NCBI GenBank assembly: GCA_905182245.1
Contig: CAJJAS010000097.1
Span: 1 to 43,855, forward strand
Reading direction: 5' to 3'
DNA from: a gamma proteobacterium HTCC2207
Lineage (GTDB): Bacteria; Pseudomonadota; Gammaproteobacteria; Pseudomonadales; Porticoccaceae
Length of the DNA: 43,855 nt
Part shown: in pieces, positions 35,561-43,855 of the stretch
Position numbering within the stretch: the first letter of the stretch is position 1
Layout: each line of letters opens with the position of its first letter
Program-made: the position numbers and the translations under genes
Notes under the pieces: model-generated
Told to the model about the DNA's origin: nothing
Databases searched by the model: none
The model's input: only the letters and a program-made list of their open reading frames with translations

Positions 35561-36409
35561 ATGTTATACAACAGGATAGAAGGACTTTTGACCGGTTTCA
35601 CCCACAGACCAGCAGTTACGCTATTTTTCTCACTGAGCTTTGCGCTGTTTTGCTCAAATGCCTACAGTGAACTAAGCCTCAACGGCAGTGCTATCTACAA
35701 GGATCTTGGCAAACAACAGTTTGTCGCCGGATTATTTGTCGACACCATCCAAGACAGTGCCAGCACCATACAGCTCGAAGACAGCCCCAAACGTATGGAA
35801 GTGCGCATGCTGAATAACTACTCCAAGCGCCGCTGGCTCAATCTGTGGATGCAGAGTATCTCTATAAATAACGACCGGGAAAGCTTTAGCGGCTCTGCTC
35901 AGGAAGTTATCGATATTATGCAGGCACCGAAATCAGCCCCACATAAGGGGGATATTATTGAATATATCTACCACCCTGAACAGGGCACATCAATGCGTTT
36001 TAATGGCACTGAGCTAGTCTCAAACTACCCGAAAAATGTCTTCAATATATTACTGAGAACCTGGATCGGGCCCATACCACCCTCAACAACATTTAAAGAC
36101 CAGCTTTTGGGTCTTGAAACTACCGACGAGGCCGTCGAGGCCGAAGAATTGTTGAGTAGTGTTACACCTACCAGCAGTCGAGTGGCACTAGCAGCCTCAT
36201 GGATAGCAGAGCCAATTATAGAGGCTATTGCGCCTAAGGCTGTGCCTGAAGCCAAAATTGCAGCCAAAGCTGCCGAGGTTCCAATACCAAAAGTGGTTGC
36301 CGAAAACCTATCCGCTACGCCCACTGATGAAAACGTAGAACTGGCTAGCTCCTCTGAGCCTACGCCTGAAGAACTTGCCGCAAAAAGAGGCCGCCGAAGA
36401 AGAAATTGA
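35561..36409 (+). CDS. Chalcone isomerase-like periplasmic domain, out of frame with TonB
   Basis: The ATG at 35561 (282 aa), with AAGGA upstream, is preferred over the listed TTG. An N-terminal hydrophobic signal or anchor (VTLFFSLSFALFCSNAYS) precedes a chalcone isomerase-like domain (ELSLNGSAIYKDLGKQQFVA to LLRTWIGPIPPSTTFKDQLL). An Ala/Pro/Glu-rich spacer follows. The frame ends with AKRGRRRRN, an abrupt basic tail unlike the rest. One base fewer in the A5 run at 36382-36386 would read on into the TonB domain, giving one 385-aa protein. It is a frameshift mutation, a sequencing error or a recoded gene. Confidence 0.8.
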   Translation: MLYNRIEGLLTGFTHRPAVTLFFSLSFALFCSNAYSELSLNGSAIYKDLGKQQFVAGLFVDTIQDSASTIQLEDSPKRMEVRMLNNYSKRRWLNLWMQSISINNDRESFSGSAQEVIDIMQAPKSAPHKGDIIEYIYHPEQGTSMRFNGTELVSNYPKNVFNILLRTWIGPIPPSTTFKDQLLGLETTDEAVEAEELLSSVTPTSSRVALAASWIAEPIIEAIAPKAVPEAKIAAKAAEVPIPKVVAENLSATPTDENVELASSSEPTPEELAAKRGRRRRN

Positions 36410-36719
36410 ATTCAATGTTGCTGAGGCACTGGCTCAACGTGATTACACCCCCCTGGTAGTGGCTCAGATTTATAAGTCTATTACCTATCCCAATCGAGCT
36501 GTACAGAAAAACCAGCAGGGTACTGTGCGTATAGGATTAGTGGTTGATCGCTCTGGAGAACTGCTCTCTGTTACTGCCACGCAAGAATCTGATTATCGAT
36601 TACTTAATCAGGCGGCATTAAAGGCTGTTAAAAAAGCGGCCCCGTTTCCCGACTTACCTGAAGGTATAAAAGCAGACAGTTTTGAACTTAACCTGCCGAT
36701 TACTTTCCGTTTGCAATAG
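36375..36719 (+). pseudogene. TonB C-terminal domain, separated from its N-terminal part by a frameshift
   Basis: This 114-codon frame encodes a TonB_C domain: YKSITYPNRAVQKNQQGTVR, GLVVDRSGELLSVTATQESD and LPITFRLQ. It has no membrane anchor or signal peptide of its own and its TTG start lacks a good ribosome site, so it makes sense only as the end of the preceding gene. It overlaps that gene by 35 nt in the +1 frame. The acidic run EAAEEEIEFNVAEAL continues the upstream spacer naturally. TonB domains contact the TonB boxes of outer-membrane receptors or act in protein-protein contacts. Confidence 0.75.
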
Positions 36720-36729
36720 CAGGTAGCCG

Positions 36730-36760
36730 AGCCACCTTAGGTAAAGGGTTAAAGGTGGCT
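36730..36760 (+). terminator. Hairpin after the TonB-domain frame
   Basis: AGCCACCTT (36730-36738) and AAGGTGGCT (36752-36760) form a perfect 9-bp stem with a 13-nt loop. It lacks a T-tract, so it is probably a weak terminator. Confidence 0.45.
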
Positions 36761-36780
36761 AAAGTTACTGGCCTAGCTAC

Positions 36781-36809
36781 TGGCCAAATTTTGGTCAACT
36801 AGCTATAAT
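36781..36809 (+). promoter_or_regulatory. Likely ppa promoter
   Basis: TGGCCA (36781-36786), a 17-bp spacer and an exact TATAAT (36804-36809) lie 41 bp before the ppa start codon. Confidence 0.6.
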
Positions 36810-36849
36810 TCTCGGCTTCTCGCCAATGTAACCTAATGGAACTATTGAA

Positions 36850-37380
36850 ATGAGCTACAACGACATACCTGCTGGCAAAGATCTGCCCCATGACATCAAT
36901 GTAATTATTGAGATCCCTGCAAATCACGACCCCATCAAATATGAAGTAGATAAAGATAGCGATGCTATTTTTGTTGACCGATTTGTTGCTACTCCTATGT
37001 TCTACCCAGCTAACTACGGCTATGTTCCTCAGACACTGTCTGAAGACGGAGACCCGTTAGATGTATTGGTAGTTACACCTTACCCAGTAATGCCCGGCGC
37101 TGTTATTCGCAGCCGTGTAGTCGGTGTATTGAATATGAGTGACGAGTCTGGTGTGGACGCTAAGCTTTTAGCAGTACCCCATACTAAGCTGACTAAAATT
37201 TACGATGATATTCAAGAAGCATCTGACCTTCCTGAACTGCTACTTAAGCAGATTGTGCATTACTTCGAAAACTACAAAGCACTTGAGCCCGGCAAATGGG
37301 TGAAAGTTGATGGCTGGGATAATGCAGAAGCGGCACGCGCTGAAATTATCGCCTCCAGAGAACGTTATCTAGCAGAGTAA
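36850..37380 (+). CDS. ppa: Inorganic pyrophosphatase
   Basis: Ppa hydrolyses pyrophosphate to phosphate, pulling biosynthetic reactions forward. The 176 aa are of the family I type: [20 protein letters not shown], the metal-site signature [10 protein letters not shown], and [15 protein letters not shown] near the end. It is monocistronic, with its own promoter and a strong terminator shared with rpoS. Confidence 0.98.
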   Translation: MSYNDIPAGKDLPHDINVIIEIPANHDPIKYEVDKDSDAIFVDRFVATPMFYPANYGYVPQTLSEDGDPLDVLVVTPYPVMPGAVIRSRVVGVLNMSDESGVDAKLLAVPHTKLTKIYDDIQEASDLPELLLKQIVHYFENYKALEPGKWVKVDGWDNAEAARAEIIASRERYLAE

Positions 37381-37415
37381 TAGCTCAGAGATTTTTGATT
37401 TGAGCTGTTTAATGC

Positions 37416-37449
37416 AATAAAAAACCCGGCACATGCCGGGTTTTTTATT
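37416..37449. terminator. Bidirectional terminator between ppa and rpoS
   Basis: A perfect 15-bp stem (core CCCGGC/GCCGGG) with an ACAT loop is flanked by A6 and T6. It serves both convergent genes. Confidence 0.95.
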
Positions 37450-37472
37450 ACTTATGAATACTCCAACGTTAA

Positions 37473-38429
37473 TTAACCGTCATCGAAGTCTTCAAACAAC
37501 ACGTCACTATTTAAGCCATGTTTACGCAATACATCACGTAACCGTCGCAAGGCATCTACCTGGATCTGTCTTACACGCTCACGGGTAAGGCCAATCTCTC
37601 GACCCACCTGTTCCAAGGTTTCCTCCTGATGGTGCATCAGACCAAAGCGTCTGACTAGAACTTCTCGCTGCTTTTCAGGCAGCTGTTCCAACCATTCACC
37701 GAGCATACTCATTAGATTGTTTTCTTCTATCTCATCTTCCGGACTAAACCCGTTGTTATCGGCAATCGTTTCAACCAGGGTTTTTTCTTTATCGGCCACC
37801 GGAATATCAATTGACGAGATTCGTTCGCTAAGACTGAGAATTTTTAGAACATCGGCGACAGGCTTTCCCACTTCCTCTGCGATTTCTTCAGGCGTCGGTG
37901 CATGATCAAGCTGCTGAGCTAACTTGCGTGAAGCACGCAGGTACACATTGAGCTCTTTAACCACATGCACAGGTAATCTGATAGTTCGAGTTTGATTCAT
38001 CAACCCGCGCTCAATGGTTTGACGTATCCACCACGTCGCGTAAGTTGAAAAACGATAACCTAACTCTGGATCGAATTTCTCAACTGCTCGCATTAATCCG
38101 AGGTTGCCCTCTTCAATTAAATCTAACAGTTCAAGACCTCGATTGACATAACGCCGTGAGATTTTAACCACCAATCTCAGGTTACTTTCAATCATTCTAT
38201 GCCGCGACTTTTCACATCCTTTTTGTAGTTTGCGGGCATAAAAAACCTCTTCGTCGGCCGTTAATAACGGCGCGAAGCCAATTTCTTTTAAATAGAGACT
38301 TGTGGCATCAATAACCTGATGACTTATCTCCGCAGTGTCTTCCTGACTTCCAGCTGCTTGCGCTCGCTGATCTAATACTAACGCTTCATCCGTCACGTTT
38401 TGCATCCCCTTTGCACGATCTTCCTTCAT
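37473..38429 (-). CDS. rpoS: RNA polymerase sigma factor RpoS
   Basis: RpoS directs the general stress and stationary-phase response. The 318 aa show region 1.2 ([20 protein letters not shown]), region 2 ([60 protein letters not shown]), region 3 ([20 protein letters not shown]) and region 4 with the -35 helix ([20 protein letters not shown]). The position behind nlpD is conserved. In other gammaproteobacteria its main promoter lies within nlpD; I did not locate it here. Confidence 0.98.
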   Translation of the reverse strand: MKEDRAKGMQNVTDEALVLDQRAQAAGSQEDTAEISHQVIDATSLYLKEIGFAPLLTADEEVFYARKLQKGCEKSRHRMIESNLRLVVKISRRYVNRGLELLDLIEEGNLGLMRAVEKFDPELGYRFSTYATWWIRQTIERGLMNQTRTIRLPVHVVKELNVYLRASRKLAQQLDHAPTPEEIAEEVGKPVADVLKILSLSERISSIDIPVADKEKTLVETIADNNGFSPEDEIEENNLMSMLGEWLEQLPEKQREVLVRRFGLMHHQEETLEQVGREIGLTRERVRQIQVDALRRLRDVLRKHGLNSDVLFEDFDDG

Positions 38430-38532
38430 TTAGCAGCCAATCCTGGCGCTAACCCTTATTACTTAATTACTACTCCTTTACTACCTATTACCTAACCTTC
38501 AACTAACCTTTCTATTTATAGCAAAATCCGAA

Positions 38533-39297
38533 TTACTTTATATATAAAGACGGATTCACTGGGTACCCATCCTTTCTTATTTCAAAATACAACGTACCTT
38601 TAGACCCTAATTTCGCGATTATCTCCGTCTGTTTTACATTTTGTCCTTCTTTTACCAATATTTTTTCGTTATGGCCGTAGGCACTTAACAGTATTTCGCT
38701 GTGCTTAATGATAACCAGCTTACCATATCCGCGCAAACCGTCACCTGCATAGACCACAATTCCGGGGGCTGCGGGACGCACCATGGATCCACTCACCCCT
38801 TTAATACTAACGCCTTTGCGTAACTTAGCCGGACTAAACGTCTCGACGGTTTTCCCCTGAATTGGCCACTTCCACTGCCAGTTTTTACTGAAAATTTCGG
38901 GTTTAGGCTTCTTTTTAAAGGGTATTGGCGCTTTTACTGAAGGTTTTATAGCCCCTGAACTGACCACTGTAGACGGGATTTTAGTCGCTTTGACAACAGT
39001 ACTCGAAGAGCTAGAGGGCCGATCATTCAGGCTAATACCCGTTGTTTTTAACGTTAAGCGCTGCCCAGGACTCAGGGAATAGGGTGCGCTCAAACCATTA
39101 GCGTGGGCCAATAGTCTAAAGTTCAGATCATAGCGCCAGGCAATAGAATAAAGGGACTCCCCCACTGCCACCTGATGAGTGGTAATGCGTATGCTAGGGG
39201 GCTGCGCCCTGGTGCTTACAGGCGCTGCATAGTTGGAGCAGGCAGACAGCAGCATCAGGCACAGAATGCAGGACAATATCTTTTGCGTATTTAACAC
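38533..39297 (-). CDS. nlpD: LysM/M23-domain lipoprotein NlpD (amidase activator)
   Basis: NlpD is an outer-membrane lipoprotein that activates the amidase AmiC during division. I use the GTG at 39297, 1 nt past the DUF368 stop, giving a short signal peptide (MLNTQKILSCILCLMLLSAC) with a lipobox; the listed start lies inside DUF368. LysM is TTHQVAVGESLYSIAWRYDL. The M23 domain runs from WKWPIQGKTVETFSP to the end. Most peptidase metal ligands are absent (LRKGVSIKG and LYFEIRKDG in place of the His/Asp forms), as in NlpD and EnvC, so it should not cut peptidoglycan itself. Confidence 0.94.
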   Translation of the reverse strand: MLNTQKILSCILCLMLLSACSNYAAPVSTRAQPPSIRITTHQVAVGESLYSIAWRYDLNFRLLAHANGLSAPYSLSPGQRLTLKTTGISLNDRPSSSSSTVVKATKIPSTVVSSGAIKPSVKAPIPFKKKPKPEIFSKNWQWKWPIQGKTVETFSPAKLRKGVSIKGVSGSMVRPAAPGIVVYAGDGLRGYGKLVIIKHSEILLSAYGHNEKILVKEGQNVKQTEIIAKLGSKGTLYFEIRKDGYPVNPSLYIK

Positions 39298-39298
39298 A

Positions 39299-40249
39299 TC
39301 AAGCAGCCTGTGCTGTTTTTGCTGAATATTTTTGGCCAATATATTCAAGCCCTAACACCAGCACCAAACCCAATATAAATGCCATGACGCAGAGAACGGT
39401 TTGCGGATCCTGACCACCGATCTGGGAAAATTGCTGGGGCAGTAGATTCTCAGATGCCAGCACAATAGTCTTGCCTGAATGGCTGAGTACGGACTCTGTG
39501 ACCTGCTTCCAGGGCCAAATGATATTTAAGCTGCCCACTAAAAATCCGCACATAGTAGCGATAACCGCAGACTGGTAATGATCTAACAACCAGGACAGTA
39601 AGCGGCTGAAGGCCATAAGACCAATGACACCGCCGAGGGCGAATACAATCAGAATATCCAGCTGGAAATTAACAATCGCACCTATAAAGACTGGGTACAA
39701 ACCCAGCAGTACTAAAATAAATGATCCTGAGATACCGGGTAATATCATTGCACAGAGGGCAATAGATCCAGCCAAGAACATGGTGAGGTGGTCCCCCTGT
39801 AAAGTGACGGCAGGGGCAATGGATATTCCGTAGGCAATAACCACCCCCAATACAAACAGCCCCTTGTCAGTCATGCGTGCCGGTGGGTGCTGACGCATCA
39901 GGTAAATCACGGAGCCCACAATCAAGCCGGTAAAGAATGACCACAGAGGAAGTGGATGAGCTACTAGTAAATACTGCATTACCTTGGCCAGAGAAAACAG
40001 ACTGGTGAGTATGCCCGCTAAAAGGGTCACCAAGAATTTGCCGTTAATATGCGTCCAGGCCGCAGCAATGCCCTTGGAACGAAGGACTTTTAGCGCCTTT
40101 AAATTAATAGATTTGATGGTATCGATTAGCTCGACATAGATACCGCTGACAAAGGCGATAGTGCCGCCGGAGACCCCAGGCACTACATCGGCAGCACCCA
40201 TAGCGGCGCCTTTTAAAAACAGTAACAAATAATGACCTGGGTTACGCAT
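39299..40249 (-). CDS. DUF368 family membrane protein
   Basis: DUF368 proteins are polytopic membrane proteins; members of this family have recently been tied to polyprenyl-phosphate recycling. I start at the ATG at 40249, with AGGAGC 6 nt before it (316 aa); the listed TTG adds nine residues. The family hallmarks are near the start, FLKGAAMGAADVVPGVSGGT, and a second half-copy, LAGSIALCAMILPGISGSFI, with about eight membrane segments. It lies between pcm and nlpD, and nlpD starts right after it. Confidence 0.92.
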   Translation of the reverse strand: MRNPGHYLLLFLKGAAMGAADVVPGVSGGTIAFVSGIYVELIDTIKSINLKALKVLRSKGIAAAWTHINGKFLVTLLAGILTSLFSLAKVMQYLLVAHPLPLWSFFTGLIVGSVIYLMRQHPPARMTDKGLFVLGVVIAYGISIAPAVTLQGDHLTMFLAGSIALCAMILPGISGSFILVLLGLYPVFIGAIVNFQLDILIVFALGGVIGLMAFSRLLSWLLDHYQSAVIATMCGFLVGSLNIIWPWKQVTESVLSHSGKTIVLASENLLPQQFSQIGGQDPQTVLCVMAFILGLVLVLGLEYIGQKYSAKTAQAA

Positions 40250-40326
40250 ATCTGCTCCTATTCTAACTATTCGCAATTAGCTGTGACTATTCAACCTGAG
40301 CTGGTTTTAAGAGCTGGTGTTGAGTG

Positions 40327-40998
40327 CTAGCGGGACAGTCCGCCAAGCAGCGGTACGAACATCACTTTTTCAACGATCTCCTCGTCAAACTCAGAGGAAT
40401 CACCGACACGTTTTAACACCCGCAAATCCTGAGACTGACCATTGCCCACTGGAATCACCAGAATGCCGTCTGGCGCCATCTGACGTAACAGACCTTCTGG
40501 TATTGCCTGAGGTGCCGCAGTGGTAATAATGCCATCGTAAGGCGCGTGTTTATCCCAACCAAAGCTGCCGTCAGACAGCTCTGCAGTAATATTATTCAAA
40601 CCCAGTTTTCTGAAGCGATCTTTGGCCTTTCTAAGCAGGGGGTCAATACGTTCAACTGTACAGACCTCATCTACAAGCTGAGAGAGAATAGTGGTTTGGT
40701 AGCCAGAGCCTGTACCAATCTCAAGAACCTTCTTGAGTGGCCCCGCACTGAGCAGTATTTCGGTCATGCGCGCAACAATATAGGGTCGTGACAATGTTTG
40801 GGAATAGCCGATCGGCAGAGCCGTATCTTCATAGGCTTTATGAGACAGAGCTTCATCTAGAAATATATGCCTAGGAGTCATGCGAATAACATCAAGTACC
40901 GCTTGATTAGCAATACCCTGATCAATCAGTCTTTGAATTAATCGCTCACGGGTTCGCTGGGAGGTCATGCCAACGCCAGCTAGTTCGATCGAGTTCAC
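40327..40998 (-). CDS. pcm: Protein-L-isoaspartate O-methyltransferase
   Basis: Pcm methylates isoaspartyl residues so that damaged proteins can be repaired. I use the GTG at 40998 (223 aa) because AGGGGA stands 5-6 nt before it; an ATG at 40968 (MTSQRTRERLIQRLIDQGIA) is the other option. The listed start is 17 codons longer. Family features are RHIFLDEALSHKAYEDTALP, IGYSQTLSRPYIVARMTEIL and the SAM motif VLEIGTGSGYQTTILSQL. surE, the usual partner gene just upstream, is not here. Confidence 0.96.
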   Translation of the reverse strand: MNSIELAGVGMTSQRTRERLIQRLIDQGIANQAVLDVIRMTPRHIFLDEALSHKAYEDTALPIGYSQTLSRPYIVARMTEILLSAGPLKKVLEIGTGSGYQTTILSQLVDEVCTVERIDPLLRKAKDRFRKLGLNNITAELSDGSFGWDKHAPYDGIITTAAPQAIPEGLLRQMAPDGILVIPVGNGQSQDLRVLKRVGDSSEFDEEIVEKVMFVPLLGGLSR

Positions 40999-41127
40999 CC
41001 AATTCCCCTGTAATGTGCGCCCATTATAAAGGCTGTTAAAAAGATCCAATAAAAGGACTAATAAAAGGTCTGTTTATAGAGGGCAAAAGGTGGCTGAAAG
41101 CCCCATTATTGCTTGGTCGGTAATATA

Positions 41128-42150
41128 TCACAGGGCTTCAAATTTCGGGCGATATAATTCTGCCACTTCGCGCAACAATGCCGTTGCAAAACAGCCGCTG
41201 GGCAAGGCAAAGCTGAGGGTCAGACATTCATTGTCAGACCAGGTTGCATCTAAGTTTTCAGGCTTTAACAGCAGATTACGGCGCTCCTGTTTAAGGCCTG
41301 CATGCTCTAATGCATAGCACCAGCCCTGCCAGCCAGCCAATACCTCAGTTTCGAGAAGCGCACTTTCGGCACTGGCATTGGAGCGCCCTCTTCCCCACAG
41401 TGGGCCAGTTTGATCACTCAGATCACCGCGCTCAATAGTTTTAGCAACTACTAAATTAAACAGCCAAGAGCGGGCAGCAGAGAGATAGATCCCAGTGCCA
41501 TGACGGTTGCCCTTAAGCTGGTCAGCGGCAATTAGCCTCTGTGCTTCATGGAGATTACCACCATCGTGGCCAAATCGTTGCTCGGCAAAATAGTTGGGGA
41601 CACCGCGCCGCTCTATCAATGATAGGCGCTCTGCCACTATGGCTGGGTCAGCCTTAAAGGCCCGCAGAACAAGTTTGAACTGATTGCCCTGATGCATGCC
41701 ACGGCGCAATTTTTTATTGTGTCGAGCACTGGTAATAATCTCAAAATCATCGTGCTTTAACTGTGCGATATCTAACTCACGACCGGGAATATGCAGGCTG
41801 TACCACTGGGTAGTCACGGCAAAACGGTCTTTCATTCCGCAGTAACCTACGTCATTGCGCTTAATACCCGCCAACGTAGCCAGTAATCCAGCTACCCAGG
41901 TGGTGTTCTGATCGCGCTTACGGATATGCACTAACAGGTGCTCGCCTTCACCGCTGGGCTGAAGGTCAATAATCTCATCGACTTGGAAATCTTCTAGCTG
42001 GCTTCTAAACATTGCGCGCCCTAAAGGCTCACCGAGTAGGCGCGGCATACGATGAAAGTCAAAGTGATTGCTGTCATCGACCGCCAAACCAGCAGAAGGC
42101 TCAGTTATAGACTCGGCCACAGAAGCCTTATTCAAAGAGAACTCCGTCAA
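41128..42150 (-). CDS. truD: tRNA pseudouridine(13) synthase
   Basis: TruD makes pseudouridine 13 in several tRNAs. The 340 aa include the catalytic Asp motif [20 protein letters not shown], the RNA-binding [20 protein letters not shown] insertion region and [20 protein letters not shown]. It starts inside the last four bases of ispF, so the two are coupled. The first ~35 residues are less conserved and an internal ATG ([12 protein letters not shown]) could be the true start. Confidence 0.96.
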   Translation of the reverse strand: MTEFSLNKASVAESITEPSAGLAVDDSNHFDFHRMPRLLGEPLGRAMFRSQLEDFQVDEIIDLQPSGEGEHLLVHIRKRDQNTTWVAGLLATLAGIKRNDVGYCGMKDRFAVTTQWYSLHIPGRELDIAQLKHDDFEIITSARHNKKLRRGMHQGNQFKLVLRAFKADPAIVAERLSLIERRGVPNYFAEQRFGHDGGNLHEAQRLIAADQLKGNRHGTGIYLSAARSWLFNLVVAKTIERGDLSDQTGPLWGRGRSNASAESALLETEVLAGWQGWCYALEHAGLKQERRNLLLKPENLDATWSDNECLTLSFALPSGCFATALLREVAELYRPKFEAL

Positions 42151-42623
42151 GAGACAGCACTTAATAGAACCACAGCATGGCAGGCGATACCTTCCTGTCG
42201 ACCGGCAAAGCCAAGCTTTTCAGTGGTGGTAGCCTTGATGTTAATCTGGCTGATATCAGCCCCCATATCTGCAGCCAAATTAAGGCGCATCTTTTCAAGG
42301 TGGGGTGCCATTTTCGGGCTTTCGGCGACTATCGTAATATCTCCGTTACCTAACGCGTAACCTGCTTTATTCATCATTGCCACCACCACTGCCAGCAGGT
42401 CGCGGCTATTACTGCCTTTATAGGCAGCATCAGTATCCGGGAAATGCTGGCCTATATCACCTAACGCCAGTGCACCGAGTAAAGCATCGATCAGTGCATG
42501 AATTAACACATCGCCATCAGAATGAGCCACAAATGCGCGGTTATAGGGGATGGTTACCCCACCCAATATCAGCGCATTACCCTCGCCAAAAGCATGTACA
42601 TCGTAACCATGTCCTATACGCAT
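42147..42623 (-). CDS. ispF: 2-C-methyl-D-erythritol 2,4-cyclodiphosphate synthase
   Basis: IspF closes the cyclodiphosphate ring in the MEP pathway to isoprenoids. The 158 aa start [20 protein letters not shown] with the zinc ligands of DVH, and continue with [38 protein letters not shown] and a C-terminal [20 protein letters not shown]. Its ATG overlaps the ispD stop by one base and its stop overlaps the truD start. Confidence 0.98.
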   Translation of the reverse strand: MRIGHGYDVHAFGEGNALILGGVTIPYNRAFVAHSDGDVLIHALIDALLGALALGDIGQHFPDTDAAYKGSNSRDLLAVVVAMMNKAGYALGNGDITIVAESPKMAPHLEKMRLNLAADMGADISQINIKATTTEKLGFAGRQEGIACHAVVLLSAVS

Positions 42624-43333
42624 TATTCTGCCTCCTGATTTTTCATAATTGCCTCGGCAATCACCAAATCTTCTCGACGGGTAATTTTTATATTGTCCTG
42701 CCGACCTTCGATAACTATGGCCTGTAAGCCTGCATATTCAATGGCTGAGGCTTCGTCTGTTGGGATTTTTTTATTGTCTAGCATGCTCTGTATAGCTTCC
42801 TGCAACAGACCGTAACGAAACATCTGAGGGGTCTGTGCGGCTCTATATTCAGCGCGATTGACGGTGCTGACAATATCACCCTTGGGCGTGACCAGCTTCA
42901 AGGTGTCATTAATCGGTGCCGCGAGAATACCGCCCACAGCATGATTGCCCACGTCACTAATTAACTTGCCGATACTGGCCGGTGTAATACAGGGACGCGC
43001 CATATCATGTACCAGTACCCAGTCATCTTTATGGGCTAGGTCATGTATCGCCACCAATCCATTGAGCACCGAATGGGCACGTTGATCACCACCAGCCACT
43101 AAGCGAACTCGAGGGTTTTCAATGACCGGGACTTTGGACCAGTAGCCAGAGCTAATATCGCAAGGACAAATAATCGCCTCAATCACCGGAATACTCAACA
43201 GCCGACTCAATGTGTGCTGAGCCACCAAACCGCCGTTTAAATGGTGAAACTGCTTGGGAATATCCGCAGAAAAACGTTTTCCAGTTCCTGCGGCAGGCAC
43301 GATAGCCCAGTATTTGGGTGATTTTTTATTCAA
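42623..43333 (-). CDS. ispD: 2-C-methyl-D-erythritol 4-phosphate cytidylyltransferase
   Basis: IspD makes CDP-methylerythritol, the step before IspE and IspF. The 236 aa start at a TTG (43333) inside the end of ftsB (8-nt overlap). The CTP-binding loop is [40 protein letters not shown] and [20 protein letters not shown] are also typical. The ftsB-ispD-ispF-truD chain is the usual gammaproteobacterial order. Confidence 0.97.
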   Translation of the reverse strand: MNKKSPKYWAIVPAAGTGKRFSADIPKQFHHLNGGLVAQHTLSRLLSIPVIEAIICPCDISSGYWSKVPVIENPRVRLVAGGDQRAHSVLNGLVAIHDLAHKDDWVLVHDMARPCITPASIGKLISDVGNHAVGGILAAPINDTLKLVTPKGDIVSTVNRAEYRAAQTPQMFRYGLLQEAIQSMLDNKKIPTDEASAIEYAGLQAIVIEGRQDNIKITRREDLVIAEAIMKNQEAE

Positions 43334-43679
43334 GGTTGCGTACTGCCTCTGGCATCAGGCTCTTATTCTTGTTCTGAGCCTCAGGGGCCTGCTGTAAAAC
43401 ACGATCGTCTTTATCAATCACTAGATAAAAGATTTCACCGTCTTTAATCATGCCAAGGTCTTTGCGCGCTTTCTCTTCAATGGAGTCGAGATTGGTTTTT
43501 AAACTCTCAACCTCTTGAGCAATCTGCTTATTACGTAGCCTAAGTTTTTTATTTTCGATCCGCTGCTGTTTAACTTTCTTATCCAGCTCCGCTTTATGGG
43601 CGAGACTACCCTCGCCAACCCACAGTCGAAACTGCAGGCCAGCAAGGAAAACAATAAGTATTATCAGCAACCAGCGCAT
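43326..43679 (-). CDS. ftsB: Cell division protein FtsB
   Basis: FtsB is a single-pass coiled-coil protein of the FtsQLB division complex. The 117 aa begin MRWLLIILIVFLAGLQFRLW (membrane segment), followed by a basic coiled coil (KQQRIENKKLRLRNKQIAQE) and the conserved SIEEKARKDLGMIKDGEIFY. The length is typical. It lies between eno and ispD as expected. Confidence 0.97.
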   Translation of the reverse strand: MRWLLIILIVFLAGLQFRLWVGEGSLAHKAELDKKVKQQRIENKKLRLRNKQIAQEVESLKTNLDSIEEKARKDLGMIKDGEIFYLVIDKDDRVLQQAPEAQNKNKSLMPEAVRNLE

Positions 43680-43726
43680 CTGCTTATTCTATGCCGTTTA
43701 GCAAGGGAGATGCCATAACCATCAAA

Positions 43727-43855
<129 letters not shown>

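Noticed and set aside
36375-36400. Programmed -1 frameshift at the A-run of the TonB gene
   Set aside because: The TonB frame is +1 relative to the first frame; a -1 slip leads into a different frame, so the common heptamer mechanism does not apply.

Overview
The window is an ordinary-looking chromosomal segment of a Gram-negative gammaproteobacterium. The evidence is the conserved cluster proA-nadD-rsfS-rlmH-mrdA-mrdB-mltB-rlpA-dacA-ybeD-lipB-lipA, the block eno-ftsB-ispD-ispF-truD-pcm-(DUF368)-nlpD-rpoS, a TonB-dependent receptor, RND efflux genes and RF3. Moderate GC content and gene order suggest a marine lineage near the SAR92/Porticoccaceae/Cellvibrionales group. That placement is inference; no marker was compared.

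Layout: 1-513 is the start of hisB (minus, cut by the window edge). Divergent from it are a small secreted His/Cys protein and a metal-type TonB-dependent receptor with five His/Asp/Glu-rich segments. An AsmA-like protein, mutY and yggX follow, then tRNA-Phe. Downstream of the tRNA is a non-coding patch (6708-7071) with a duplicated tRNA-tail/terminator segment and a multi-hairpin REP-like element. 7072-10627 is a small accessory region: two orphan minus-strand genes, a secreted alpha/beta hydrolase, a secreted rhodanese, a small membrane protein and very short ORFs that the ORF track misses. 10709-15222 (minus) holds an AI-2E family permease, an orphan anchored protein, a TauE/SafE permease, an acyltransferase and prfC. 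A six-unit 14-bp tandem repeat sits behind the orphan gene.

15223-28764 is mostly plus strand: a leader with inverted repeats, an unlisted 50-codon ORF overlapping hemH, hemH itself, a convergent Sir2 deacetylase, and then the NAD/proline/ribosome/cell-wall/lipoate supercluster. There the elongasome pair PBP2-RodA is followed by cell-wall lytic and remodelling proteins (MltB, RlpA, DacA) and lipoate synthesis (LipB, LipA). 28923-35130 (minus) carries a basic small protein, dinB, and an RND pump with its adaptor and a small membrane protein. At 35561-36719 a chalcone isomerase-like domain and a TonB C-terminal domain are separated by one base in a run of five A residues. ppa and rpoS converge on a perfect 15-bp terminator. 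The rest, minus strand to the right edge, is nlpD, DUF368, pcm, truD, ispF, ispD, ftsB and the tail of eno. surE, which I would expect between truD and pcm, is missing.

I see no CRISPR array, insertion sequence, prophage or obvious defence system. The observations most worth following are the interrupted CHI-like/TonB gene, the hidden ORF and sequestering hairpin before hemH, and the tRNA-Phe tail duplication.
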